DNA of 64,000 nucleotides from Xiphydria camelus (GCA_963678675.1 OY783198.1:27018684-27082683); one strand, 5' to 3'. Positions 45,220 through 58,300 are shown, counted from the stretch's first letter. Numbers and translations: made by a program. Notes: generated from the letters alone by a model not told the origin.

Positions 45220-48009
45220 TCAGCTCTTGAAGACGATCCTGCTCCTTCCCTCTCGTTTCGGTGCGATTTTATTTTCCAGGTCCGTTTTAAAGTAATTTGG
45301 CGTGGACTTCGGGGCGATCTTGTTTTCCAGAGGCGCGTCGCCGCTTCGGTACTCGTCGTACTTCGACCGATCGTCCTTCGGCGGAAGCTTGTTCTGTATC
45401 GATCCTGCCGACGCGGAGGCTTGCGACCCGCCAAAGAAGGTTCCCAGTCCGGGCAAACCTATCAACCAAGGCGGCGGGGTTTGGTCTCCCTCATCGACTA
45501 CTTCGTGTACCTCGTAGTGACTGCCGCTACCTCCGTGACTGCCGCCACCCCCGTGACTGCCGTGACCGCCGTGACCGCCGTGACCGCCGTGACCGCCGTG
45601 ACCGCCGTGACCTCCGTTACTGCCGTGGCCTCCTATATGAAGATTGAAAAATTGGTACCTATATAGATTAACTCCCAAGTCGTCCTATTTACCGTGTCCG
45701 CCGTGATCACCATGACCGCCGTGTCCTCCGTGATCACCATGGTTACCGCCCTGATGGTTATTCGAGCACCAGAAGGTTCGGCAACTGAATATCCCATGGT
45801 GACCAACCAAAAGGTCGGCCAGGGCGTTCAAGCCCAGCGGATCATGGTGATAGTGTCGAGGATACCTCTGATTCTGGTCACGCTGCAGCCTCTTCCTGCG
45901 GTGCTCCTCGCGCTGGAGTATCTGCTGATCGCGCCGCGCTTGCAGTCGATCTCTCTTCTCCTGGCGGCGCTTCTGAATCTCCTCCGCGTTCTGACGTCTG
46001 AGCGGCGCGGTGGTCTTGACCAGGTTGCCCACCGCTTCCAGGGTCGTTATGGGGATCTGACGCAGAGACGAATGTCGCGTGAAAATTCACCTCGTGGAAA
46101 ATTCGGGAAGCTGGTGCATCGCGCTGTTGCGTAATCATCGTGTCGGTAAACTCACGTTGAAAACATTGTCTATGGCGTCACTGTTGTCCGGTGAGAACGA
46201 TTGAGCCGCGGCTGCCGTCTGCCTGATCGCCGTGATCGGTATCTAGGGATGAATAAAACATTTTAATCGAGTGCAGTTTTTGTGATAATATTTTATTTCC
46301 ATTTTTTGTTTCTTATATGTAAAATATTTGAAAGGAGCTGTATGTAATCAGAAAACATCAAAATTTATGCGGAATTGAGTGATTTACGCGGAAGATGAAT
46401 TATCGCGACGAACTTACGTTGAAGATATTGTCGATCACCTCGTCGCTCTGCTCGTTCTGACGCTTCACTCTATTCAGGACGTTCTGAAAATCCCCGAAAA
46501 ATAAATATCACACGAATTACTATGAAATTGATGCAAATAAAAAACCAAGCAATTCACAAATACTTAAAAACACGAGTTTCATAATACGTATTTGCTCCGA
46601 AATTGTTCAAGTCGATGACCTCTGTATAAAAAATTTTATAATCGAAAGTGAAAGATCGACTGTACTCCCACGCAACTCGGCACCGGCAATTACCTATCCT
46701 ACACGTCGCAGGTGTCTCTTTAACGCACCGTAACGATTTCTGGGGTACCTACGTGAAACCCACATCGCCGATACAATTCATGGTTGGCACGTATACGCTT
46801 ATATTACGCGATTTTATCACCGCTTTCACTCGACGAATACTGCAGCAATGCGATCGCGCGCGAATCGCACGTAAAGGCGATAACGCCCGGCCGCTTGACC
46901 TGGGTGTGCTCCTTCTGGCGAAATCGAAAGGAATACCGCGGTATCCGAGACCGTCGCATCATCGCGGATGAGTCGACAACTTCTATAAGGTCGACGATGC
47001 GTTCTCGCGCGCGCCACTCGAGAAACACCTCTTTGTTCGCATCGCGACGACACGCACGCGTAATTCGCCTTCTTTTTTCTCACGAGACACGGCCCGGTCG
47101 ATAGATCGTGACGTAACTATAGACGCCGGTCGAACCTCGGCTGAATTTTTAACTGCGATTTGTTTCGTGCGCCCGCACTTCGCGATTACATAATACGGAT
47201 GATATTTAGACGCGTGTACGCATAAATTTCGTCTCTTCGCCGCAGCGAAACTAGCACGGGGCCTTGGGAATTGCACAATGTGCTTCGGAAAGCGGATTCG
47301 CGCGGAGACGAAAATGCGCTCATCCCTTTCGATTTCACATCGTCGGGTGGAAATTTCATTTTATCTTATAATTATTTACGAAACCATTATAACCGATTCC
47401 AGCTATGCAGGCGTATCATGCATGTTAATCGAAATGAAATTAACCCAAGTACATACGTTTTTATTTCTTTAAAAATTAAATTAATCCGAATTCCACGCAA
47501 CTTTTTCCGAATATTTCAAGAAATCATTGATCCTCCTTTGCTTCTAAACTCAAAAGTCTGATGACCCGGAATAATGCGTACAGCTAAAGACGATTAAATT
47601 AAAGGGAACCAATTCGTGCAATTTTTTTCTTGCAGCTGACCCGTGAGAAGATGTCACGCAACGAAATCTCTCTTCGCTTTCACCCGTTTTACATAAACAG
47701 TGCCCGGAGAAATGTTTAGCCTTAAAAAGTAAAAACGTCCAATCCTGTCCGATGACTCGTAGAAAATTATCAAACAAAATTAAATAAACAAATACCTTCG
47801 CTTTTATCATAATTAAATCGCGCGTCGCTCACAATCATTACGATATCACGTCGAATTGACATTTATTTTTCCAACTCTCCCGAAAAAATTTTCTTAAATT
47901 CAACGGCCCCAAAAAATTAATTATCTGCATAAGAACTCACCCCTTGAACAGTAGCGACGGCCACCGCAGCAACGATCACGACCGTCAGGAGGTCACCGAT
48001 CTGGACCAT
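45220..48009 (-). CDS. Gly-Gly-His repeat secreted protein (cluster gene 4, 5 exons)
   Basis: Minus-strand exons 48009-47941, 46483-46418, 46242-46156, 46056-45693 and 45632-45220 join in frame (phases 0, 0, 0, 1) to give 332 residues. Residues 1-23 are a signal peptide (MVQIGDLLTVVIVAAVAVAT). Residues 28-31 (RVKR) form a furin-type processing site. Exon 2 ends IDNIFN, exon 3 starts IPITAI and ends IDNVFN, exon 4 starts IPITTL. So one small module is used three times. Exon 4 then has a Lys/Arg/Gln-rich likely coiled coil (EEIQKRRQEKRDRLQARRDQ) and a His-rich end. A repeat of about 14 GGH-type triplets spans the exon 4-5 junction. The C-terminus has two NKIAP motifs (LENKIAPK, twice). GGH repeats suggest metal binding or a structural, pH-sensitive role; this is inference. 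No named family is recognised. Confidence 0.82.
45535..45625. repeat. Coding minisatellite for Gly-Gly-His
   Basis: The 9-mer unit (GTGACCGCC on the plus strand) is repeated in near-perfect tandem inside exon 5 of cluster gene 4. Such arrays usually vary in copy number between individuals. Confidence 0.8.
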
Positions 48010-49455
48010 TTCTCCAGTTTCCGAAATCCTGCTTCGAACGAACCCGATTATACCTCCTGCTCTTCTCGAATTTTACAGGCAAACCTCGTGCGCCCGCGTC
48101 AATTGATATTAAATGATTGGCGCGCGCGTCAGCGACCCTGTCTATAAGGGCAGTCGCCACCGATCCCACGCGATCTCCCGGCCAATCGCGTCGTCCCGTT
48201 CGAATCCTCGCACGTCTCTTCGAAGTGCCGGCGTGCTTTCTACTGTCGCAATCTCGCTGGCGATCTTTTTTTTTATTCGCCTTGTTCTTCTGTGCGAATA
48301 CGTGTAGGTAGGCCTCGAGTCGCGTTGCATAAGCGAACCTGTCTCGCGAGGATCGCCGTATCGGATGACGTAGACCGTGCCAACACCCGAACTGCATTTT
48401 TTCGAAAAATTCCTATCGCTTCGCCTGCATGCGAGCGATCGATTCGCGATCGGAAACTATTCTATGATATTTATGATTAGTAAAATTGTGATGATCGATA
48501 AAGACGCCTCCGGGCTCATCATCTGGAGAGATTCTTAAGAATATTGACCGATCGAGAATGATGATGTAAGATAGGTCAACGTACCTGCATACGTTTCGCA
48601 ATTGTAGATATACGATTAATGATTCGACTTGCGGGTGTAATAATTCATAAAGAACTAACGAAGACGATCGGACGTGAGATGACTATATTTCCCCTCTCGT
48701 GAAATAATATTGTATCGCGCTACAATCCATCGAAGAAAGTTAATGAGAACTGTCCAACTTGTCATTCACATTAATTGATGTGGCGTATACATGTGTTTAA
48801 CACGCGGAGATTATACTATTTGGAAATAAGTGAGTAGGAATAATATAATCGATATTCCTGTTCGATGCTCGAATGTGAGTAAATCTAATATTAATCACTG
48901 CGTGTATCTCCCTGTAAGAATAATGTTCAAGAATACGATCGAATAAATATTGCCTCATTTTTCTTCTTCGTCTATTTCCTCTTCATTAAATAAAATCAAA
49001 TAATAAATTACAACGTACAAAATAATCTAAAAGTAAATGACAGCACTTGATGTATTTCAGTTTCTCTTAAATGCGATGTAATTTTAAATATTGCCCGTAT
49101 ACTTTTTTATCGGACCATAATTTGACAGATAGTCTAAATCCGGTTAAACTGGAAGAATCGCCACATCCACTTTCCTATTTAGGTATATGATATTTCACGG
49201 GTGAACATTAAATAAGGTGGTCACGTAAAACGTTTACCTCTTTCTATATACAATTTTTAACGACCACTTTTGAGCGAGTCACAGAGTGAAAGTTGACAGA
49301 AATAACTTATTAAATACGATAATAAATACGAAAATATTATTAATGAGTTTTAACGCTTCAGTCTTTGGCTATTCTTATGTACGATCCCTTTGAGCTGCAG
49401 TAAACACACTTAGAAATTCCACTTATCAATGATAATGACGGCACACTGATATTCT
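48010..49455. other. Spacer between cluster genes 4 and 5
   Basis: AT-rich DNA with no supported exon. It holds the promoter side of cluster gene 4 (a weak TATA-like motif near 48143-48149 on the minus strand) and the 3' region of gene 5. No repeat stands out. Confidence 0.5.
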
Positions 49456-51711
49456 TTACAACTTCACATTGGGATTGTCTTGCAGGTACGGTCTGATCTG
49501 GTTTCCAAGATCTCGCTGGAATTCCCCGATCGTTACTTTCGATTGCTGCAAGAATGAGGAAATATTAATTTAAAAAATCTGCGATAACTTTCAAATCATT
49601 TTTAAGCTGCTCATCTCGTAACTATCCTACATTGAGAGCGTCCGCCCATTCGATATTAAATAATCGAACCAATCCTCTGAGATTTCTTCTGACGATTCCC
49701 TGAAACTCGGTTCTCGTCAGCATAGACCTCGGCGTCGTCGTCGTAGTTGTCGCATTGACGTTAGTCGCCGTCTGATTACCGGCCACGGTAGTGGATGGAG
49801 GCGTCGTAACGGCGTTCATTAAAGAGCTGCTCACGGCGGAAATCCGAGTCGTTGTTTCCGGAAGGAAATTGTTGTTAACAATTTCTTGGATCTGTTGAAT
49901 CGCCGATTTCGTATCGTTGAAAGTCTGCAAGGCAATATTGAGAAAAATTCTAGAGTTGCGGTCGTTTTTAGAGATCGCGCGATGTTGCGAGGCCCCTGAA
50001 AGATACTACCCGAGTAACACGCGTGCAGGAACCGATCGCGTTTGCTCCAATACAGGCGAAGCTAACCACTCTCTGACCCGTTTGAAGGAGAGGTGGATGC
50101 CTCGATCTCCCGTTACTTAATCGCCGATTCGGTAATCGTTTTACGCGAAGAGAGCGTAGTTACACGTTCCAAGTAACAGTCGTCCATGCCAAAGCGAGCT
50201 ATCGTTCACATTTAATGTATAAATTTAGCAAGAAAGAAATATTTCGTACTTTGCGGCGAAAAAACTTTTACATTAAATCGAAATGTACGAGCTTCGAAAT
50301 GAAAATATTAATCCAAGTAATTTTAAAAAATTGAGTCAATTGATTAATTAAAAAAATAAGGTATTTTCCGCCTACGATAGCGAAGTAAGGAATGTTGAAA
50401 TAAACCTGCAGAGATTCAAGAATTAATTTATCTTCGTCCCTCGCAATGCACTACACGAGCAGCTGCAATAGTAGATATTTAATTAAAATTCATGCCTTTT
50501 TTTCAAATAATTACAAGTGGCACAGAAATGATTCGATACCACCGGGTCAATCCCATACTTTCTCCGTTGCCGGTTCACCAAATTATTATGTACCAACGTC
50601 TCGCGGTCCGAGGATCATGCAAATGTCAATGAGGTTCTTACGAGATGAACTGGAACGCGTACGAGAATGGATCGGAGCTTCGTTAGAAAGGATTCCGCCC
50701 GCGACTTCCATCGCGAATGTAATTTCAAAATACACTCTCCGATAAAGAAAAATAATCGGATTAAAAATGTCACGAGGAGGATTTAATTTAACCAAGCTAA
50801 TTTTTAACACGCGTAGCTCCGATCCCGCGGTCTCCAGGAGAAAGCTTCCATCACAATGGAACGCATTTTCCCTCGATCGTCTTTAATCCCAAGTCAATGA
50901 AGCGGAATTCCGATCCGCCTCGATAACTCACCTCGTAAGCCACTCGCGCCAGGGTCCAGAAGAATCCAGGTCGCTGCTGTCGAACTTGCCTGGCGACCCG
51001 CTTGGCCTCTTCCGGTATCACGGATCGTGCTATCATCTGATCTTCCAGTGAGTTCAACGCCTCCAGATCCTCCGACGTGGAAGCGTAGCTCTTCTCGGTT
51101 AACATTTCCGTGAGAAGATCCATCTTCTTCACGATATCTTCGTCCTCGGAATGATTCTTCGCTGCGACGTCCTCGTTCATGAGGTAGGACGCAACGTAGG
51201 AGTTCTGAGACGATTCTATCTCTTCGGAAGGATCGTCCAAGGGGAGATAATCTCTATAGAACTCTCTGTCTTCGTGATTCTCCGCTGGATAACTGTCCTG
51301 CATCCTCGAAGGATCGACTCCACCTCCGAGGAGACTTTGATAGTACAACTCTTCGGGAACTTTATAATCGTTCGTCGGAACTCGTCGATTCCGATCGTTA
51401 TAAACTCCTCGAAGATGATCCTGAAGACCAGGAACATCCTGGTATCCTATTCTTTGGTTTCCGTTCGAATATCTCGCGGCGTCATCGTATCGACGCTCCG
51501 GGAATTGACGTTCCAATTGGTACGGCCGACGATCCCGATATCCCTGTCGAAAGGAATCGCTCGAAGCGATCGGCTGAGAGGGATAATACCGCGGCGCTTC
51601 TTCCAACGTGAAGGGGACCCAGTGCTGCTGTTGGGGATCACCGTGAAGGGAACCGACGAGGCACGCCAGCAACCAGGCCACCGCGATCGTCTCGGACGTT
51701 GCTGGACGCAT
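49456..51711 (-). CDS. Secreted Arg/Tyr/Asp-rich protein with Thr-rich linker (cluster gene 5, 3 exons)
   Basis: Minus-strand exons 51711-50932, 49924-49631 and 49545-49456 join in phase 0 to give 387 residues. The signal peptide is at about 1-24 (start MRPATSETIAVAWLLACLVG). Residues 25-160 are Arg, Tyr, Asp and Pro-rich (for example YRDRRPYQLERQFPERRYDD). An acidic helical stretch follows (KKMDLLTEMLTEKSYAS), then a basic QVRQQRPGFFW. Exon 2 holds a Thr-rich linker with sequons NQT and NAT, then a basic helix (RRNLRGLVRLFNIEWADALN). The short last exon is QSKVTIGEFQRDLGNQIRPY plus a tail, ending in KL. The final-exon layout matches its neighbours. Donors GTGAGT and GTAGGA; acceptors TTGCAG. 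No known domain is seen. It is the longest first exon in the cluster. Confidence 0.8.
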
Positions 51712-52175
51712 CTGAAATTCGATCGAGGTTGACTCGTCGACTGCAAATAGCCGGGCGAAAGTGAAAATAACGCGTGCGAGGTGCGCGCTGCAATTGCGGG
51801 GTATTACAGCGCGTTCGCGACTCTCCCTGCAGGCGTTACCTCTCTCGAGAAGAAGAGTCGGATGGTAAAGATGGACGAGGAGAGAAGAGAAGGACGTAAA
51901 AATCTCGACGTTACGTAACTTCGGTCTCCGTTGAGAAAAGGAAAGAAAGTGGAAAACCGCAGGAGCAGGACTGTATAGGAAATTCCTACGCGGATAAGTG
52001 ACGAAGACGACGAGCCACTTCTTCTCGGAAAGTCGTCCGATCTTTTTGCGCCTCCCGCGCTCGCACCTGTTTCGCGTGAATCGAAATCGACGCGACGCGA
52101 ATCGACGAGGAGAGGGAAACGATTCGATCTGACGAAATTCGATGTCTGGATTAGGCAGGACGTTAAAAACGGCGC

Positions 52176-52392
52176 AGGATAGAGTAGGACTAAAAGTGCT
52201 ACGAGGTAAAAAGTACCATTCGGCTAGTCTTCTGAAATAAATGACTGCTTGATAATTGCATTACGTAGAAATTGTGTCCACATGCGACAGTTATTAGAAA
52301 ACGCTGATTGCGAATAAACGAAAAGATATATTTATGAAAATCTAACGAGTGGCACTTTTTACCCCCGACACTTTTAGCCCCACTCTATCCTA
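52176..52392. mobile_element. MITE-like element with GGATAGAGT ends
   Basis: The left arm GGATAGAGTAGGACTAAAAG followed by TGC…GGTAAAAAGTACCA is inverted at the right as GGCACTTTTTACCC and CACTTTTAGCCCCACTCTATCC. Arms about 45 bp. Confidence 0.7.
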
Positions 52393-52471
52393 TCAATATG
52401 TTCAGTGTACTTGGCATTCCAAAAATGAAAGACATGCCATGAATTATACAAATCTGAATAAACTGTAACAC

Positions 52472-52674
52472 CACATGAGGCTAAACTTACTCGGCATTAA
52501 AGAAACTTCAATCACTATTATCTCTTTTGGCTCATATTTGAATAATACTTTTTTTGAAGATTACGTTTCAATCTACAATAAAGTCCTATATCGATATAGG
52601 CCAAAAGTTCATTGATAATGAGACAATAGTGATTGAACTTTCCTTCCCGTCGAGTGAGTTTAGCCTGACATGGT
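52472..52674. mobile_element. MITE-like element with AGGCTAAAC ends
   Basis: The left arm AGGCTAAACTTACTCGGCAT … CTTCAATCACTATTATCTC is inverted at the right as GACAATAGTGATTGAA … CGAGTGAGTTTAGCCT. It starts about 80 bases after the end of the previous element. Confidence 0.7.
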
Positions 52675-52806
52675 ATACACTCTGTAAAAATTTGGCAAAA
52701 CTTCTCAATAAAACTTCAACTTCATCGTGAACTGAGATGCACAGAGAAACACACACGCTGACACACATACACAATTTAGCAGCACTTGCAGTGAATGAAA
52801 GAGGGA

Positions 52807-52808
<2 letters not shown>

Positions 52809-52864
<56 letters not shown>
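52809..52864. repeat. (GA)n microsatellite
   Basis: About 27 uninterrupted GA dinucleotides. Open frames through it code only for simple Arg-Glu or Leu-Ser runs and are not genes. Confidence 0.95.
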
Positions 52865-52868
<4 letters not shown>

Positions 52869-55248
52869 GAAAGAGACCTCGTATCAGTTCGAAAGCAGCA
52901 ACGAATCCTCTTCGCCCACTTTTCGCTCGAATCTTCTTCGCCCACTTTCCGATCGACACCTCCATACGGAAAATCCTCAGCGTTTTCGCGGCGCTCGAAA
53001 GTGGCGTACCCACGCGACCCGCCGAACGACACTGCCTATATCGTCCCGTAATCTCGCGTACCTACGCCCGGTCCGACGTTTCGGCGATCCCATTGACGCA
53101 ATCACATTTTGACACCACGTCTATACGTGGCGTCCGCGCGGTGCGTGAACCGAATATCGATACACGCGCATTGCCGTTTACGAAACGAGAATCTCGTCCG
53201 GGGGCGCCGGTATTCTACGGCGAGTGCGATAGCGGTACCCGAGGCACGCGGCGAGTAGGTGCTCCATACCCGGTTCTCGAGTACCTGCGATACATCGCTC
53301 GCGAGATTACCACGCGCGACTTTCTAGGCTCAACTTCCGCGAAGACTGAGCGACGGGGATTTCTATCGATTAGGAAAATGATACGACGACGCGATGTGGC
53401 AAATCGGTAGTCCCCTGTAATTCGTGGAAGTCCATACACACAGGGGGCCAACTCATCGCGGATATCGCGCGACTCCGGAAAAACCTTTTTTTCCGATACG
53501 TCAAATTTGTCTCTCGCTCTGAATAGTTCTCTTCTCTCCGATAGCGAATCGCCAACGATTTTACGTACCACAAAAATCGGTTAATACTCGTACAGACGAA
53601 CCGGCAGCTGGGAACCGTCCATTCGCTCTGGCATCCCATCGCCGTTCCTCGGGGCATCGCGAAAAACTGGTCTCCCGCGCGCACTGATAAAACTCTCTTC
53701 CTCGTTACTCGAACCACATCGATCCGGATCTCCGCGGCAACGGGTCACTCGAGCACCTCGCGGCTTCGCGGGTTCCAGTACGTCGGGACCACTGAGGCTT
53801 TACGCGTCTGCAAGGACCACGTGGACACGGAGCAACCGACCATCTTTCACTTTCACTCACGTTCGCACTGACCACGTGTCCGCGCTGTATCGAGCTAGCG
53901 CGCGTAATATCCCCCGTGGCTGCGAACCGATTACACGATTGCCGTTACGCGTGCCGCCGAGGGTCGCGCTCCGATTAGCCGGACTGACCGTGTAAAGCGC
54001 GTCGATCGTCTCGACGCACGCATCTGCGTGCAGTTGTGCACGGTACGAGTGCAAGTCGAAGACGCTTATTAACGGGGGAATTGTTTAATTGAGCGAAAGT
54101 GTGTTCCAAGTTACGACTGTAATTTGTCGAATTTTCTTCGAAGTTTAATCGGGGAAAAAAATGTAAAAATTACGGTAATCGTTACTCAATTGCTTCATAA
54201 TACAGCGACCATTACTTTCACTGTTACAGAAGGAGCTTAACCGGAGCACCGGTATGTAGTGACGATAAATATAGGATACTCCGGAGAGATAATTAAAATA
54301 TCTCTCGATCGGATCTACACATTCGTCTCAACTCGATCGAATTATTTATTACTCGATCGCCGTTATGTCCCGATCGTCCCACGAGCAATTATATAAACGA
54401 GTGGGACACTGCAGGCTGGAAAAATTAGAGTTTCGCCGAGAGAACCGACTGCATTGGACGTTGCACATCCGTTGCACGTACGGGCGATGGACGCTACCCC
54501 GTGCAATTATACGAGCTCTAACGCGATGGGCGTGGTTTTATCGCCACGCGTCAGCGATTGTCGCTGCAATAATTCTCGCCGATCGCACGACCGCGGCGGA
54601 GAAAAGCCGCGAGAAAAATTTACTCGCGTCTCGCAATACCGGATGCACTCGACGACGTCAAGAGTCGTTATCGTCGTCAGAGGTATTCCGTGAGACGATA
54701 AGCCGAATTGCGCAAGAGCGACGACGGAATTCCTTGATTGGAATTACATAAAAGTAACGCGCATCCGAAAATGACCGGCCGTAACGGCGATATCGCGTGT
54801 ACGGTCTCATGACGTCATCGCTTGAGAAATCGCACGAGGAGAGCAACATTGTTTCCCTCTCGGTACGCCAAAGTACGCCGCGGTGACTTTAACGCTCGAT
54901 ATGTCGTCCGGGATTTAGATAAAAGAATCAAACAACCGAGCAATCTATAGATAACGACGAGTCCAATTTTACGTAACTGTATAGAGGACCTGCCGCGTAA
55001 ACTGCCAAAATTACGAAACTTGCTGCTGTCCACCGACTCGTCGTATCCATACCTACGCGTATGCAAATGAAGTAAACACAGCCCAAACCCTAGGCCGTTT
55101 AGTCACCGACCGGGAACTCGCGCGGTTCGATTTCTCTTGGAAAGGTGAACGACGTTGTGTCCGCGACGTAAGCGACAACAACGATCTTTCGATCTGTATT
55201 ACGAGAGAATGCGGTGTTCGCGCGTGACTCCGAGAAAGGATAGACGAG

Positions 55249-55329
55249 GAGCCACCTGGGTGGTTCAATCAGTGGAGCGATTGCTCGAAAGGCGAAAGGT
55301 GCCCGGTTCGAGTACCGTGCTCGTTTTTT
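55249..55329 (+). ncRNA. tRNA-like Pol III unit, perhaps a SINE head
   Basis: An A-box-like TGGTTCAATCAGTGG (55261) precedes a B-box-like GGTTCGAGTAC (55305), with T6 at 55324-55329 as a Pol III terminator. The D-stem GTTC/GAGC can pair, and an anticodon-like TTGC/GCGA stem closes a 7-base loop containing GAA. The B box has an extra base, position 33 would be C rather than U, and the 5' acceptor side is displaced by about 12 bases. It is therefore not a functional tRNA by sight. A tRNA-derived SINE fragment or decayed tRNA is likelier. Confidence 0.35.
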
Positions 55330-58300
55330 CCCTACGAATTTCCGATAATACACAAAGCATAAAAGAGAGATGTATATTCGTGAAGATGTTTATCCTCCAT
55401 TATAATGCGAATTCGCCTCCTTCGATTCGACCAAACAACCACTTTCACCTGGTTTCCGTACAGGAGTTCGTCGAGCGAGAACTGTTACGAGTCTCCTACG
55501 CGCTGATGAATACGAGGCTCGTTATAATCCTTCCCTGGTTATAGCATTTCTCCTCAAGGACGCGACCTTGGTGCCTCCCGCGATTAAATTATTCCTGAGC
55601 GCGTCCGCGAGCCCGGTACACTCATCCTGCCGAAAAAAAAAAGACCGCCGGGAATCCCGAAAGCGAGCGAGACCGGTCGTTGAACCCGCACACTCTCGGC
55701 GCTTGGCATTTCTCTTCAAGGTCGCGCGCGGCCTTGGGCCATCTTCTAATTCGCGCGGACTTGTGTGCATGCGATGACGTGCGATATTGCGCACGCGTCA
55801 TATCCACACGCTCGGAGACGGCGACGTAAACGTGCAGGCTCGAATGTCAGAGGTCGATAAACTGTCGATCGCTTCTATTAATTCCCTTTGGCCGTTCGGC
55901 TGCAATTCAGATGCTTCGTTCGACCTCGCGGAGATGTAAATAAGTCGAAAATGTTTAGAGCGTGAAAGGCGCGCTTAAAAGTGTGTAGATGTTGAGGGAA
56001 AAAAATGAATTTTCACGCGAAAAGACGAGAACGTCGAAAACTAGTAGTATCGACCGCTTTTAGTCGGACGTATCCCTGAATGACCGATTCCGATGCCGCT
56101 GGCGTGTCGCTTCGCAATCGCGCGAGCTTTCGTAACGGAAGACATCGTTTAGGGCTGCTATTGACCTACGACACTTCCGATCACCAGAAATCCTTGTAAC
56201 ACTTACGGCGGCCACCGGCGATCTCTCGATCTGTCGCAACTTCGGCCGCAACGAGATTTTAATTTGTCTCTCCGTCAAAGATACCGGAGAACGGCTGAAG
56301 CCCCTATGATTAACAAAGTCAACGTTGACCGGGGATCTGGGTCGACCAGAAAACGTTACGCAATTCGACCGATTTTTGCGAGTCGAGTTCGGGACGCGCC
56401 GATCGAAAGATTTCGGAGTATTCTCTTGGCGAGGATACCTGTTCCTCCGAAGACGCTGACCTTGAGACCTACGTTTTCGTTTACGCGAGATGACGATCTT
56501 CCTACGAAAAATACACAAATTCACTCCTCAACCCACACTTTTGTCCATACACGCTCGCGGTTCTCGCCAAACAGAACGTCGCAATCGGTGATCGTGTCAA
56601 GGTGCCGCAAAGTGATAAAGTCCGACGGTTTGACGACTAATTTTTCCCGAGAAAAATTCGTGTGGGTGTAAGTAGGTATCATCGTCTAAAATCGGATGTA
56701 AGATCAAAAGAATTTTCATATCCTGCCATTAAATTTTTTGTATTCTCCTCGCGTCGATTAAAAAGTGATACCCCGAGCGTGGAAAACCGGCGGAGGTCGA
56801 ACTGTACCCGACGCATAAATTATTCACACGTAGATATTCTTGGAGCTCGTTGTGTAAATCTGACATAACTTTATTTATTCCACGGATATTTCTGTTTTCG
56901 TGCGTAACGGATCCACCAGACTGCTTTTACGAAACTCCGCATAGTAGGCATCCACCGTATTTGTGCGTCGAAACGGAATTCGAACAACCTAACAACGTTC
57001 CGCTATCTTCGTTCAACGTAGCCATCGAGAAATTAGACGTTCCGACAAAACTCGGCGTATATTCGAAAGTCCTTCGCATGCCCCGATAAAATCATCGTCG
57101 CCTCGCTCCCAAATATCACCTATATATTTATTGCTCCAATATTCCTCGAAAACATTAATTTAACGGTCCATTGCGAAATTTTCTTTCTTCGCGAAATGTG
57201 ACGACTGTTAATTTAATCGCTCGTTGTATACGACTCGCGGGCCGAAAAAAGGAGCAGGAACTTCTTTGGGAGCACGTGTCCTTCGAGACCGAGGTCCGCT
57301 CGTTCTCCGTAATGCTGTATTTATAGGGGTACTCGTATTTACATTCACACACGTGTAATATTTGTACACACTTATTCGGATTCAGATATACGAATACGGA
57401 TCGAGTACTAGAAACGGCGCAATTGACCCGAAACGAGAGAGAACCGATTTTCACTAAATCATGATCGCGTAGCTCGGACACGCAAAGATGATTATTATTA
57501 CCGATCGTTTAAAAATAGAGTCCACAACGACGGTCGTTATTGCGCTACAGCTTTTTCACGAGGTACTGACTATCATTGCCCGGAAATAATTTCCTGTTCG
57601 TTAAACGCGAATGAAATTTTAATCGCAGAAACAAGACACCAACACAACCCTTCTAATAAACCCCAGTCTCTTTAATTATCCCTCCCTCGACAAAATCTAT
57701 TGTCCGTCAAAGCAAAAGAAAAAAAAATACCGGAGTCCACTGAAACAAAAACTTTTCCAACGTCGAAAATATCGTTCACTCACGACGCAAAGCCGCGCGA
57801 AGTGGCGGTAGCTGGTCCCAGGGAGCTCTGGAACTTCTCGGTCCCGAACGAGGCACTGAGCGCTCACATCTCGTTCGCGAATCGCTGAACAGCTGGTCGA
57901 CGGTGAAGTAAAAAAAAAAATCGCGGGAAAATTATCGCGCACTCGCGGCGAGGCAAGGTGGTGGCTCGGTCAGCTCGAATGGAAGGCGGCCATCTTGGTA
58001 TCGCGCGTTTTCGAACCCGCTTCGCCCATTCCGCATTTCTCGCGCGTCGTAGGTATCAATCACGATTGCGAGGAGCGGAGAGTCCGATGCGAAATCGGTA
58101 CGACGCGGCAGTCCGGGAAAATAAAGCGTCTCGAAGAACACTCGGGGCCGTACTGCTCCCTCAGCTTCTACATCGGCAGCGACCGCGCGCGCGCGCGCGC
58201 TGGTTTCGTCTTTACATAATAGTTTTCTTATGGATTTGTTCCGTTATGAAACCGCGACTGTAACTCGACGTTGGCGGTACTCGGCACCGCTCAAAAGCCG

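Noticed and set aside
44989..45666. 225-codon plus-strand frame with TAVTAVTAV repeats
   Set aside because: This is the antisense reading of the Gly-Gly-His repeat exon; the minus-strand frame has splice sites at both ends and a coherent protein.
52586..53051. Frames containing long Leu-Ser or Arg-Glu runs
   Set aside because: These are translations of the (GA)n microsatellite.
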